The translations under genes and the position numbers were made by a program. Positions 21,260 to 30,545 of a DNA stretch of 64,000 bases are shown piece by piece. The number at the start of each line of letters is the position of its first letter. The first letter of the stretch is position 1. Below the pieces are notes generated by a model. That model had not been told where the DNA came from, did no database searches, and saw nothing but the letters and a program-made list of their open reading frames with translations. This stretch comes from Streptomyces niger (lineage in GTDB: Bacteria > Actinomycetota > Actinomycetes > Streptomycetales > Streptomycetaceae): NCBI RefSeq assembly GCF_000718305.1, contig NZ_JOFQ01000014.1:1-64000 (forward strand), written 5' to 3'.

Positions 21260-23959
21260 ATGACCGACCACGTCGGACCGCGGGGCGTCGGCGGCGGCCG
21301 GCCGGCCGGCCGCGGGCGCCGCCGGGTGGCCCTCCTCACGGCGGGCGCGCTGCTCCCGCTGCCCCTGCTGGCCGGCTGCGGCGGGGACGACGAAGCCCCC
21401 GCCGCCGGGGCCGGCAGCCAGGACATCGCCCCCGCGGCGGCGGCCACGCTGCGCGACGGCGGTACGGTGCGCTGGGCCGTGGACGAGCTCCCCGGCACCT
21501 TCAACGCCTTCCAGGCGGACGCCGGTGCGAGCACGGACACGGTCGCGGGCGCGGTCCTCCCGGCCCTCTTCACCCTGGACGCCAACGGCGTGCCGCAGCG
21601 CAACGCCGACTACCTGGAGGCCGCCGAGGTCACCCAGCGCGAGCCGCGGCAGATCGTGCGGTACACCCTGGCCCCCGGCGCGCGCTGGAGCGACGGCCGG
21701 CGGATCTCCGCGGCCGACTTCGCCGCCCAGTGGAAGGCGCTGCGCGGGAAGAACGCCGCCTACTGGACCGCCCGCAACGCCGGCTACGACCGGATCGAGA
21801 AGGTCCGGGCCGGCGGGCGGCCCGGCGAGATCGAGGTGGTCTTCGCCCGCCCGTACGCCGACTGGCAGTCGCTCTTCACCCCGCTGTACCCGAAGAACGT
21901 GATGCGCTCCCCGGCGGCCTTCAACGACGGCGCGCGGAAGGGGCTCGCGCTCTCCGCCGGGCCGTTCCGGGTACGGGCGAAGGACGGCCGCGAGGACTCC
22001 CTCACGCTCGTACGGAATCCGCGGTGGTGGGGCGGCCGGGCCCGGCTGAAGAAGATCGTGCTCACCGACGTGCCCGTGGCGAAGCGGGCGAAGGCGCTGG
22101 CCGAGGGCCGGATCGACGTCGCGGCCGTCGACCGCGGCACCGCCAAGGAGATCACCACGGCGCGCGGCACGAACCAGCAGGCCGCCGTCGGGGACGACGC
22201 CCCGCGCGGCGCCGTCTCCTCCGAAGCGCTGCGCCACCAGGCGCAGGCCCGCGGCAGCGAGGCCGAGCGCACGACGGAGGCGAAGCGCCGCAAGGAGGCG
22301 GCCGCCGCCGCGGCCCGCCGCGCCCACCTGCGCGACTACACCGTCCACCGCGCCCTCTCGCCCTCCTTCACCCAGCTGGCGCTGAACGGCAGCACGGGGC
22401 CGCTCACCGACGAGCGGGTCCGCCGCGCGGTGGCCCGCGCCATCGACCGCACCGCGCTGGCGAAGGAGGTGCTGGACCCGCTCCGACTGCCCGCCGCGCC
22501 GGTCGGCAGTCACCTCCTCCTGGCGGGGCAGCCCGGGTACCGCGACAACAGCGGCGCGCTGGGCGCCCAGGACACCCAGGCGGCCCAGGCGCTGCTGGCC
22601 GACGCCGGCTGGCGCATGCCGGCGGCCGGCGGCGAGCAGCAGACCGACGCGCAGCCCGGCGAGCGGGAGGCCGACCGGGGCCGGTCCGATGCGGACGCCG
22701 GCCGGACCGACGGCGAGAACGGGCAGCCGGGCCCGCAGAACGGGGCCGGCCGACCGCATGGCGGCCCCGGTGCCGGCCGGCCCGCCGCGACGGCGCCCGT
22801 CACCCTCTCCACGCTGACCGGCGCCGGCTCGGCAGGCGTCCAGCGCGCGGCCCTGCTGCGGCAGAGCGCGGCGCTGTACGACGCGGCGGCCCGTACGGAC
22901 CGGCACCGCGCCCTGGGGGACCGCAAGTCGGCCGCGTACGCCGCGTACGAGCGGGCGAGCGGCCGGGCCGCGGACGCCTGGGACGAGGCCGACGTCCTCG
23001 CGGAGGCCGCCCGGCAGCAGACCACCGCGCTCGCGGCGGGCTGGGACGACACCAAGCCCGGGGCCGGCGGGGACGTCGCGGGTACCGGACCGGCCGGCCC
23101 GGTCAGCGCCGTCCAGGCCCGCGAGGCCGCGGCCGCCGCCGAACGGAACCGCCTCGCGGCGCTCGCGGAGCGCACGGACCGGAAGGCGGTCCGGGCCACG
23201 CAGGAGGAGAAGGCACCCCTTGCGGGGCGGGCCGTGCGGGCCGGGATGGCCGCCCCCGGTGCCGGGGACGGCCGGGGAGCGGGAGAACACGACGAGAAGG
23301 CCGACAAGGCCGACAAGGCCGATAAGGTTGAAAAGGTCGAAAAGAACGACAAAGACGGCAAGGGTGCCGAGCACGGCCGGCACGCGCGCGGCCACGACGA
23401 CGCGGCGGCCGGCCGGAGCGCCGTCTTCGTGAAGAAGAACGGCCGCCCGCTCATGCTGCGCTTCGTCCTCCCCGACGGCCCCGGCACCGCCCAGCTGCGC
23501 ACCGTCGCCGACCGGATCTCGGAAATGCTCATGAAGATCGGCGTACGGACGACCGTCAAGAAGGTGGCCGACAAGAGCTACTTCGCGGACCACATCGCGT
23601 CCGGCGACTACGACCTGGCGCTCTACTCGTGGCCCGGCAGCGCCTATCCGGCCACCGACGCCCGGCCCATCTACGCCAAGCCCCGGCCCGCCGCGGACGG
23701 CTCGCTGACCGTGGAGCAGAACTACACCCGGGTCGGCACCGACCGGATCGACCAGCTCTTCGACCAGGCCTCCACCGAGCTGGACCCGGACGCGGCGCGC
23801 GCTCTCGTCGCCCAGGCCGATCAGCGGATCTGGGCCGCCGCCGGGTCGGTCCCGCTGTACCGGCAGCCGCAGCTCGTGGCGGCCAGGTCCGAGCTGGCCA
23901 ATGTGGGCGCATTCGGCTTCGCGACGCCTCGGTACCAGGACATCGGCTATAAGAAGTAG
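21260..23959 (+). CDS. LpqW-like lipoprotein, SBP family 5 fold with large insertions
   Basis: An 899-residue lipoprotein. A twin-arginine-rich n-region and LLAGC lipobox with acylated Cys40 start the protein. The solute-binding fold type 5 is recognised in segments: LRDGGTVRWAVDELPGTFNA (about 70-89), the helix TDERVRRAVARAIDRTALAK and a C-terminal lobe with SGDYDLALYSWPGSAYP. No transporter genes adjoin directly. It is next to typA, as lpqW is in M. tuberculosis, where LpqW controls mannolipid synthesis. It is far longer than LpqW (about 635). Two low-complexity insertions lie at about 300-355 and 455-720, the latter Ala/Arg/Asp-rich and ending in a Lys repeat. GGAGG precedes the ATG. Confidence 0.8.
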   Translation: MTDHVGPRGVGGGRPAGRGRRRVALLTAGALLPLPLLAGCGGDDEAPAAGAGSQDIAPAAAATLRDGGTVRWAVDELPGTFNAFQADAGASTDTVAGAVLPALFTLDANGVPQRNADYLEAAEVTQREPRQIVRYTLAPGARWSDGRRISAADFAAQWKALRGKNAAYWTARNAGYDRIEKVRAGGRPGEIEVVFARPYADWQSLFTPLYPKNVMRSPAAFNDGARKGLALSAGPFRVRAKDGREDSLTLVRNPRWWGGRARLKKIVLTDVPVAKRAKALAEGRIDVAAVDRGTAKEITTARGTNQQAAVGDDAPRGAVSSEALRHQAQARGSEAERTTEAKRRKEAAAAAARRAHLRDYTVHRALSPSFTQLALNGSTGPLTDERVRRAVARAIDRTALAKEVLDPLRLPAAPVGSHLLLAGQPGYRDNSGALGAQDTQAAQALLADAGWRMPAAGGEQQTDAQPGEREADRGRSDADAGRTDGENGQPGPQNGAGRPHGGPGAGRPAATAPVTLSTLTGAGSAGVQRAALLRQSAALYDAAARTDRHRALGDRKSAAYAAYERASGRAADAWDEADVLAEAARQQTTALAAGWDDTKPGAGGDVAGTGPAGPVSAVQAREAAAAAERNRLAALAERTDRKAVRATQEEKAPLAGRAVRAGMAAPGAGDGRGAGEHDEKADKADKADKVEKVEKNDKDGKGAEHGRHARGHDDAAAGRSAVFVKKNGRPLMLRFVLPDGPGTAQLRTVADRISEMLMKIGVRTTVKKVADKSYFADHIASGDYDLALYSWPGSAYPATDARPIYAKPRPAADGSLTVEQNYTRVGTDRIDQLFDQASTELDPDAARALVAQADQRIWAAAGSVPLYRQPQLVAARSELANVGAFGFATPRYQDIGYKK
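23291..23353 (+). repeat. 9-bp coding tandem repeat (D/E-x-K units)
   Basis: Seven 9-base units of the type GCCGACAAG, two of them identical, encode DEKADKADKADKVEKVEKND in the lpqW-like protein. The stretch is richer in A than its surroundings and would form a charged helix. Unit number may vary between strains by slippage. Confidence 0.75.
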
Positions 23960-24108
23960 CAGGTCAGGGCGGGTGCGAACGGGCTGGGGCGGCCGTTGCC
24001 GCGCCAGCCCCGTACCATGGGGTGAGGCCGTGGCGTGATGATGCCCGGCGGGCGCGCGTGCCGGACCGTACGCGCCGTCATCCACAATCCGGGAGAAGCG
24101 CCGCAAGT

Positions 24109-26016
24109 ATGCCCACGCGCCACGACATTCGTAACGTCGCCATCGTCGCCCACGTCGACCACGGCAAGACCACCCTTGTCGACGCCATGCTCAAGCAGGC
24201 GGGAGCCTTCGCCGCGCACGCCGCCGAGAACCTCGACGAGCGCATGATGGACTCCAACGACCTGGAGCGTGAGAAGGGCATCACGATCCTCGCCAAGAAC
24301 ACGGCGGTGAAATACCACCCCAAGAGCGGCGGGGACCCGATCACGATCAACATCATCGACACCCCCGGCCACGCCGACTTCGGTGGCGAGGTCGAGCGCG
24401 GTCTGTCGATGGTCGACGCGGTCGTGCTGCTGGTCGACGCGTCCGAGGGCCCGCTGCCGCAGACCCGCTTCGTGCTGCGCAAGGCGCTGGCCGCGAAGAT
24501 GCCGGTCATCCTGTGCATCAACAAGACCGACCGGCCCGACTCCCGGATCGCCGAGGTCGTCGACGAGACGTACGACCTGTTCCTGGACCTGGACGCGGAC
24601 GAGGACCAGATCGAGTTCCCGATCGTCTACGCCTGCGCCCGTGACGGCGTCGCGTCGCTGACCAAGCCGGAGGACGGCACCGTCCCGGCCGACAGCACGA
24701 ACCTGGAGCCGTTCTTCACCACGCTGCTGGAGACCGCCCCGGCCCCCGAGTACGACGAGGAGGCCCCGCTCCAGGCGCACGTCACCAACCTGGACGCCGA
24801 CAACTTCCTCGGCCGTATCGCGCTGCTCCGCGTCGAGCAGGGCGAGCTGCGCAAGGGCCAGACCGTCGCGTGGATGAAGCGCGACGGGTCGGTGCAGAAC
24901 GTCCGCATCACCGAGCTGATGATGACCGAGGCGCTCACCCGCAAGCCGGCCGAGGTGGCGGGCCCGGGCGACATCTGCGCGGTCGCCGGTATCCCCGACA
25001 TCATGATCGGCGAGACGCTGGCCGACCCGGAGAACCCGGTCGCGCTGCCGCTGATCACGGTCGACGAGCCCGCGATCTCGATGACCATCGGTACGAACAC
25101 CTCGCCGCTGGTCGGCCGCGGCGGCACCGGCAAGGGCGCGGACGCCAAGGCCGCGGTCAAGGACCGCAAGGTCACCGCCCGCCAGGTCAAGGACCGGCTG
25201 GACCGCGAGCTGATCGGTAACGTCTCGCTGCGCGTGCTGGACACCGAGCGCCCGGACGCCTGGGAGGTGCAGGGCCGCGGTGAGCTGGCGCTGGCCATCC
25301 TGGTCGAGCAGATGCGCCGCGAGGGCTTCGAGATGACCATCGGCAAGCCGCAGGTGGTCACCAAGGAGGTCGACGGCAAGGTCTACGAGCCGACCGAGCG
25401 CATGACCATCGACGTGCCCGAGGAGCACATGGGCGCGGTCACGCAGCTCATGGGCGTCCGCAAGGGCCGGATGGACAACATGTCCAACCACGGCTCGGGC
25501 TGGGTCCGCATGGAGTTCATCGTGCCCTCCCGCGGTCTGATCGGCTTCCGTACGGAGTTCCTGACCAACACCCGCGGTACGGGCATCGCGCACTCCATCC
25601 ACGAGGGCCACGAGCCGTGGTTCGGCACCCTGCAGACCCGTAACAACGGTTCGCTGGTCGCCGACCGCGCCGGCACGGTCACCGCGTTCGCGATGACCAA
25701 CCTCCAGGAGCGTGGCGTGCTCTTCACCGACCCGGGCACCGAGGTGTACGAGGGCATGATCGTCGGCGAGAACAGCCGCTCCGACGACATGGACGTCAAC
25801 ATCACCAAGGAGAAGAAGCTCACGAACATGCGGTCCTCGACCGCGGACGTGACCGAGTCGATCGTGCCGCCGCGCAAGCTCTCCCTGGAGCAGTCGCTGG
25901 AGTTCTGCCGCGACGACGAGTGCGTCGAGGTGACCCCGGAGGCCGTGCGCATCCGCAAGGTGAACCTGGACGCCCGCGAGCGCGCCCGCGCCGCCTCCCG
26001 CGCCAAGCACAACTGA
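24109..26016 (+). CDS. typA: Translational GTPase TypA/BipA
   Basis: A 635-residue ribosome-associated GTPase used in 50S assembly and stress adaptation. G1 is AHVDHGKTT (14-22), G3 is DTPGH, and G4 is NKTD in LCINKTDRPD. EF-G-like domains II, III and V and the BipA-specific C-terminal domain follow (MSNHGSGWVRMEF, RGLIGFRTEFLTNTRGTG). Length is standard. ATG 24109 has GGGAGA about 12 nt upstream and begins MPTRHDIRNVAIVAH as in other actinobacteria; an in-frame upstream start is rejected. It is 149 nt after the lpqW-like gene and ends at a strong hairpin. Confidence 0.96.
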   Translation: MPTRHDIRNVAIVAHVDHGKTTLVDAMLKQAGAFAAHAAENLDERMMDSNDLEREKGITILAKNTAVKYHPKSGGDPITINIIDTPGHADFGGEVERGLSMVDAVVLLVDASEGPLPQTRFVLRKALAAKMPVILCINKTDRPDSRIAEVVDETYDLFLDLDADEDQIEFPIVYACARDGVASLTKPEDGTVPADSTNLEPFFTTLLETAPAPEYDEEAPLQAHVTNLDADNFLGRIALLRVEQGELRKGQTVAWMKRDGSVQNVRITELMMTEALTRKPAEVAGPGDICAVAGIPDIMIGETLADPENPVALPLITVDEPAISMTIGTNTSPLVGRGGTGKGADAKAAVKDRKVTARQVKDRLDRELIGNVSLRVLDTERPDAWEVQGRGELALAILVEQMRREGFEMTIGKPQVVTKEVDGKVYEPTERMTIDVPEEHMGAVTQLMGVRKGRMDNMSNHGSGWVRMEFIVPSRGLIGFRTEFLTNTRGTGIAHSIHEGHEPWFGTLQTRNNGSLVADRAGTVTAFAMTNLQERGVLFTDPGTEVYEGMIVGENSRSDDMDVNITKEKKLTNMRSSTADVTESIVPPRKLSLEQSLEFCRDDECVEVTPEAVRIRKVNLDARERARAASRAKHN

Positions 26017-26042
26017 CGCCCGCAGGGCCCCAGTAGAGCGAC

Positions 26043-26080
26043 GCAGCGCCCCGCCGGACTCCTGTCCGGCGGGGCGCTGC
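26043..26080 (+). terminator. Stem-loop terminator after typA
   Basis: A perfect 17-bp G/C-rich stem (26043-26059 with 26064-26080) around TCCT, without a T-run. Such hairpins act as terminators in Streptomyces. Confidence 0.75.
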
Positions 26081-26904
26081 CGTATGTCGCCGTGCTCTCG
26101 ATGGGCGCATTTATCGCACGGGACATCCGCCGTCAAGACGCCGCAGGTCGTGCCGCCACCCCCGCCGGGTGTCGGTACACCGTCAAGGCCTCCTCAAGTC
26201 TCTTGATCGTGAATCCCGGGTCGCGTAGCTTTCGTAAATGCGGCGCGATCACCCGCATTTCACCAGCAGGATTACGGGGGAGCACCGCTTGTACAGGAGG
26301 AAGTTCGCGGGCGCTCCCGCAAAAGCGTCAAGGTCAAGAGCATTACCGTCTCGTACCGTTCGGCGGTGGGGAGTGAAGGAAATGCGCAATTCCTGCAGCG
26401 GGGCAACTGCAAGACGGTGTCGCAGACCCGCTGGGTCGGTTCGGTGCTAGGCGTGCGAGAGAGGTCGCACTCCGTTGCGCCTGTTCACGGGCGGTGACGT
26501 CGATTTCCCGACGCCACCGCCCGTTCGCTGCCGCATCAGGGAAATGCCGCTGCTACCGACGGTGCGCGAGTGATAACCGCCCGGTGTCGAGGTGTGCGTC
26601 CGATTAACGGGAAGTGCGGCGACGATCCGGCGAGTCTTGTGTCCCTTTCGTTGCTTTCTGTATTGATTGGTTTGTCCGTATTTCGGGCGCCACCCTCCCG
26701 GATGTGACCAAAAAGTAACCAGCAACTCGTGGTTTCTCAGCGGAAACTGACCCAGGATGGGGCCATTGAGCTCGGGTCAATGGGTCACGTGCCGTTCAAG
26801 GCGTCGACTCGCGAGCGTCGGGGGCTGGTCACGGACTGTCAGGGGTGTCAGTACGAGATCAGCTCCTTTCCATGTCAAGAATGGACTCATGAGGAGGCAG
26901 TCCC
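26081..26904. other. Long non-coding region upstream of the first opp operon
   Basis: About 820 bases without a convincing gene. It is clearly richer in A/T than the rest of the window between 26560 and 26730. It holds a large stem-loop (26487-26524). A frame from about 26208 to 26490 is open and encodes a stretch around KSITVSYRSAVGSEGNAQFL but has no start codon, so a gene remnant or regulatory leader is possible. The promoter of the opp operon must lie here; no consensus was fixed. Confidence 0.5.
26487..26524. terminator. Large stem-loop in the opp1 upstream region
   Basis: ACGGGCGGTG (26487-26496) pairs with CACCGCCCGT (26515-26524). The stem continues inward for five more pairs after one A-C mismatch, with a 6-nt loop. 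There is no T-run. It may be a terminator, an attenuator or a structured leader element. Confidence 0.5.
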
Positions 26905-28527
26905 ATGCGCGGTGTCAAAAGCGCCACTTGGGTCGCAGGAGCGATAGTCGTGGCGATGACCGCCACTGCCTGTGGGGGTGGCGGCGGGAGCGACAGCAAG
27001 GCGGCTGTCGACCCCAGCGGCACGTACACCTACTACAACACCGAGCCGCAGCACCCGCTCGTCCCGACCAACACCAATGAGGTCGGCGGCCACTACCTCC
27101 TCGCCAACCTCTTCCGCGGTCTGGTCGACTACGACGGCAACGGCAAGCTGCGCCTGCAGAACGCCGAGAGCATCGAGTCCAAGGACAACCAGCACTTCAC
27201 GGTGAAGCTGAAGGACGGCTGGAAGTTCCACAACGGCGAGCCGGTGACCGCCGCCTCCTACGTGGACGCGTGGAACTGGGGTGCCAACGCCAAGAACGCG
27301 CAGCTGAACTCCTCGTGGTTCGAGGCCATCAAGGGCTACGAGGACGTCCACCCGGAGAAGGGCGACCCGAAGACCGACAAGATGTCCGGTCTGAAGGTCG
27401 TCAACGACCACGAGTTCACCATCGAGCTCTCGCGCCCGGTCTCCACGTTCAAGCAGCGCCTCTTCTACGACGCGTTCTACCCGCTGCCCAAGGCGTTCTT
27501 CAAGGACCCCAAGAAGTTCGGCGAGAACCCGATCGGCAACGGCCCGTACCAGCAGGACGGGAACTGGGAGCACAAGGTCCGGTTCAAGGTCAAGAAGTAC
27601 GCCGGCTACAAGGGTGTGGACAAGCCCAAGAACGGCGGCATCGACTTCAAGTTCTACAACACGGATGACAGCGCCTACAACGACCTGGTCTCGGGCAAGC
27701 TGGACATCATGTACAAGGTCCCGAACTCGGCGACCAGCAAGTTCCAGACGGACCTGGGCGACCGCGCGGTGAACGAGCCGTACGGCGGCATCACCACCAT
27801 CGCCTTCCCCATGTACGACAAGGAGTGGGGCAAGCCGGAGAAGGCCAAGGTCCGCCAGGGCCTGTCCATGGCCATCGACCGCGACACCATCGTCAAGACG
27901 GTCCTGAAGGACGCCTACGACGCGGCGGACGGCTGGGTGCCGACGGTCGTCGAGGGCTACAAGAAGGACGCCTGCGGGGAGTACTGCAAGTTCGACCCCA
28001 AGAAGGCGAAGAAGCTCATCAAGGAAGGCGGTGGCGTCCCCGGCAACAAGATGACCATCACCTTCAACAACGACGGCGGTCACCGGGACTGGGCCGAGGC
28101 GGTCTGCAACGACATCCAGCAGAACACCGGCGTGAAGTGTGCCGCCGAGCCGAAGCCGACCTTCCAGCAGGTGCGTAACGAGATCACCAGCAAGAAGATG
28201 AGCAGCGGCTTCCGGATGGCCTGGGTCCAGGACTTCCCGAACATCGCCAACTTCTTCGGTGAGCAGTACCGCACCGGCGCCGGCGCCAACGACATGGGCT
28301 TCTCCGACAAGAAGATGGACGAGCTGATGGACAAGGCCGACAAGGCCAAGACCGTCGGCGAGTCCAACGAGCTCTACGCGCAGGCCCAGAAGAGGCTGAC
28401 GGAGCAGATGCCGTCCATCCCGCTCTTCTTCGACCACACGCTGGGCGGCTACTCGGACAAGGTGCAGAACGTCAAGTTCGACACCTTCCGCCAGGCGATC
28501 TGGACCGACGTCGAGGTCAAGAAGTAA
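26905..28527 (+). CDS. Oligopeptide ABC transporter substrate-binding lipoprotein (opp1)
   Basis: A 540-residue solute-binding protein of family 5. A short signal ends in TATAC with acyl-acceptor Cys23, followed by a Gly/Ser linker. GWKFHNGEPVTAASYVDAWN (near residue 105-125) is the family signature, and RQGLSMAIDRDTIVKTVL marks the second lobe. It captures peptides outside the membrane for the downstream permease. GAGGAGG precedes ATG 26905. It is closely similar along its length to the opp2 binding protein (32860-34488). A stem-loop between it and the permease gene may raise its relative expression. Confidence 0.92.
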   Translation: MRGVKSATWVAGAIVVAMTATACGGGGGSDSKAAVDPSGTYTYYNTEPQHPLVPTNTNEVGGHYLLANLFRGLVDYDGNGKLRLQNAESIESKDNQHFTVKLKDGWKFHNGEPVTAASYVDAWNWGANAKNAQLNSSWFEAIKGYEDVHPEKGDPKTDKMSGLKVVNDHEFTIELSRPVSTFKQRLFYDAFYPLPKAFFKDPKKFGENPIGNGPYQQDGNWEHKVRFKVKKYAGYKGVDKPKNGGIDFKFYNTDDSAYNDLVSGKLDIMYKVPNSATSKFQTDLGDRAVNEPYGGITTIAFPMYDKEWGKPEKAKVRQGLSMAIDRDTIVKTVLKDAYDAADGWVPTVVEGYKKDACGEYCKFDPKKAKKLIKEGGGVPGNKMTITFNNDGGHRDWAEAVCNDIQQNTGVKCAAEPKPTFQQVRNEITSKKMSSGFRMAWVQDFPNIANFFGEQYRTGAGANDMGFSDKKMDELMDKADKAKTVGESNELYAQAQKRLTEQMPSIPLFFDHTLGGYSDKVQNVKFDTFRQAIWTDVEVKK

Positions 28528-28558
28528 CCGGGACGCTGCATGTGACACAGGCCCGGTA

Positions 28559-28590
28559 GCCGCCCCGCCCCTACCCCCGGGTGGGGCGGC
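28559..28590 (+). terminator. Intercistronic stem-loop between binding protein and permease
   Basis: A 12-bp stem (28559-28570 with 28579-28590, one G-T pair) with an 8-nt loop, 32 nt after the binding-protein stop. Placed where partial termination or 3'-end protection would give more binding protein than permease. Confidence 0.55.
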
Positions 28591-28619
28591 CGCCGGGCCG
28601 GTCAGCGACAGGAGGAACC

Positions 28620-29546
28620 ATGGGGCGCTACGTCGCGCGGCGACTGCTCCAGATGATCCCGGTCTTCATCGGGACCACGCTGCTCATTTTCCTGATGGTG
28701 TATTCGCTGCCGGGCGATCCCATCGCGGCACTCTTCGGCGACAAGGCCGCCGACCCGGCCACCGTCGCCAGACTGCGGCACGAGTACGGGCTGGACCAGC
28801 CCCTGCTGGTGCAGTACTGGAACTACCTGACGGGCCTGCTCCAGGGCGACTTCGGGCAGAGCTTCACCGGCCGCCCCGTGGCCGACCTGATGGCCGACGC
28901 CTTCCCCGTCACGATCCGCCTGGCCCTCTTCGCCTTCGGCATCGAGGTCGTCCTCGGCATCGCGCTCGGCATGCTCACGGGGCTCAAGCGCGGCAAGTTC
29001 ATCGACCAGCTCGTCCTGGTCCTGACGCTCGTCGTCATCTCCATCCCGGTGTTCGTGCTCGGCTTCCTCGCGCAGTTCTTCCTGGGCTTCAAGTGGGGAG
29101 TGATCACCCCGACCGTCCAGGACTCCATGAACCTGGGGCAGCTGGCCGTACCGGCCGTCGTGCTCGGCGCCCTGTCGCTGGCGTACGTCACCCGCCTCAC
29201 CCGTACCACCGTCGCGGAGAACCTGCGCGCCGACTACATGCGCACGGCCCTGGCCAAGGGCCTGCCGACCCGTCGGCGCATCGGCGTGCACCTGATGCGC
29301 AACTCCCTCATCCCCGTGATCACGTTCCTCGGCACCGACCTCGGCATGCTCATGGGCGGTGCGATCGTGACCGAGGGCATCTTCAACGTCCAGGGCGTGG
29401 GCAACACCCTCTACCGGGCCATCCAGACCAGTGAGGGCCCGACCGTGGTCGGCATCGTCACGGTGCTCGTCCTCGTCTACCTCGTCGCCAGCCTGGTCGT
29501 CGACCTGCTCTACGCCGTTCTGGACCCGAGGATCCGCTATGCCTGA
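28620..29546 (+). CDS. Oligopeptide ABC transporter permease, OppB/DppB type (opp1)
   Basis: A 308-residue inner-membrane protein with six predicted helices, starting MGRYVARRLLQMIPVFIGTT as usual for OppB/DppB proteins. The cytoplasmic EAA-type loop (about 200-225) contains YMRTALAKGLPTRRRIGVHL and docks the ATPases. AGGAGG lies 5 nt before ATG 28620; an in-frame start 13 codons earlier is inside the hairpin region and rejected. Its stop overlaps the next permease by 8 nt. The overlap sequence is the same as that in opp2. Confidence 0.92.
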   Translation: MGRYVARRLLQMIPVFIGTTLLIFLMVYSLPGDPIAALFGDKAADPATVARLRHEYGLDQPLLVQYWNYLTGLLQGDFGQSFTGRPVADLMADAFPVTIRLALFAFGIEVVLGIALGMLTGLKRGKFIDQLVLVLTLVVISIPVFVLGFLAQFFLGFKWGVITPTVQDSMNLGQLAVPAVVLGALSLAYVTRLTRTTVAENLRADYMRTALAKGLPTRRRIGVHLMRNSLIPVITFLGTDLGMLMGGAIVTEGIFNVQGVGNTLYRAIQTSEGPTVVGIVTVLVLVYLVASLVVDLLYAVLDPRIRYA

Positions 29547-30534
29547 CAAGACGACAGTGACCCCCAGCAGCGTCGCGGGCGCGGGCCCCGGCCAGACCGG
29601 CAGCGGTGTGGACGTCTCGGCACCCAGCGTCGCCGCGGCCTCCGAACTCGCTTCCATGGGCGGCGTCAACAAGCCCCGCAGCCTCGGCCAGGACGCCTGG
29701 CGCGAGCTGCGCGCCCGCCCCATGTTCTGGACGGCCGGCATCCTGCTGGTGGTCCTCATCCTCATGGCGGCGTTCCCGTTCCTGTTCACGGGCGCCGACC
29801 CCGGCCACGCCGACCTGCGGAACCACTACCTCGGTGACCCGCAGTGGACGCACCTCTTCCAGGAGGACTGGTTCGGCTACAACAAGCAGGGCCAGAGCGT
29901 CTGGGCCCGTACCGTCTACGGAGCCCGGGCCTCGGTCATCATCGGCATCTGCGTCACCTTCGCGGTGACCGTGCTCGGTGGGTTCCTCGGCATGATCGCC
30001 GGCTACTTCGGCGGCTGGTGGGATGCCCTGCTCTCCCGCCTGACCGACATCTTCTTCGGCATCCCGCTGCTGCTCGGCGCGCTCGTCCTGCTGCAGGCGT
30101 TCACGCACCGCACGGTGTGGACCGTCGTACTCGGCCTCACGGTCTTCGGCTGGATGCAGATCGCCCGCGTCATGCGCGGTGCGGTCATCACGCAGAAGCA
30201 GGCGGACTTCGTGACCGCCGCGCGGGCCCTCGGCGCCGGCAACGGCCGCATCCTGCTGAAGCACATCCTGCCGAACGCCATCGGCCCCGTCATCGTCGTC
30301 GCGACCATCGCGCTGGCCGGCTACATCTCCACCGAGGCCACCCTGTCCTACCTGGGCATCGGCCTCCAGCCGCCGGCCATCTCGTGGGGCGTGGACATCG
30401 CTTCGGCCAAGGACGTGCTGCGCGACGCCCCGCACGTCCTGCTCGTTCCGTCGACGTTCCTGAGCCTGACGGTGCTGGCGTTCATCCTCCTCGGCGACGC
30501 GGTGCGCGACGCCCTCGACCCCAAGCTGCGCTGA
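29539..30534 (+). CDS. Oligopeptide ABC transporter permease, OppC/DppC type (opp1)
   Basis: A 331-residue permease. A 60-residue Ser/Gly/Pro-rich cytoplasmic N terminus precedes the first helix (about 68-90), and five further helices follow. The EAA loop FVTAARALGAGNGRILLKHI is at about 222-241. The C terminus GDAVRDALDPKLR is the family end signature. ATG 29539 overlaps the preceding gene by 8 nt, implying coupled translation and equal amounts of the two membrane subunits. Confidence 0.91.
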   Translation: MPDKTTVTPSSVAGAGPGQTGSGVDVSAPSVAAASELASMGGVNKPRSLGQDAWRELRARPMFWTAGILLVVLILMAAFPFLFTGADPGHADLRNHYLGDPQWTHLFQEDWFGYNKQGQSVWARTVYGARASVIIGICVTFAVTVLGGFLGMIAGYFGGWWDALLSRLTDIFFGIPLLLGALVLLQAFTHRTVWTVVLGLTVFGWMQIARVMRGAVITQKQADFVTAARALGAGNGRILLKHILPNAIGPVIVVATIALAGYISTEATLSYLGIGLQPPAISWGVDIASAKDVLRDAPHVLLVPSTFLSLTVLAFILLGDAVRDALDPKLR

Positions 30535-30545
30535 GGGAGGCGTAC

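Noticed and set aside
21218..24106. A 962-codon minus-strand frame opposite the lpqW-like gene
   Set aside because: No signal, domain or ribosome site; the plus-strand frame has lipobox and binding-protein motifs.
26043..26080. Hairpin after typA considered as an attachment site
   Set aside because: No integrase, tRNA or duplicated flank nearby; a terminator explains it.
26447..26725. A 92-codon minus-strand frame in the opp1 upstream region
   Set aside because: No ribosome site, atypical codon usage and a large hairpin within it; no family resemblance.
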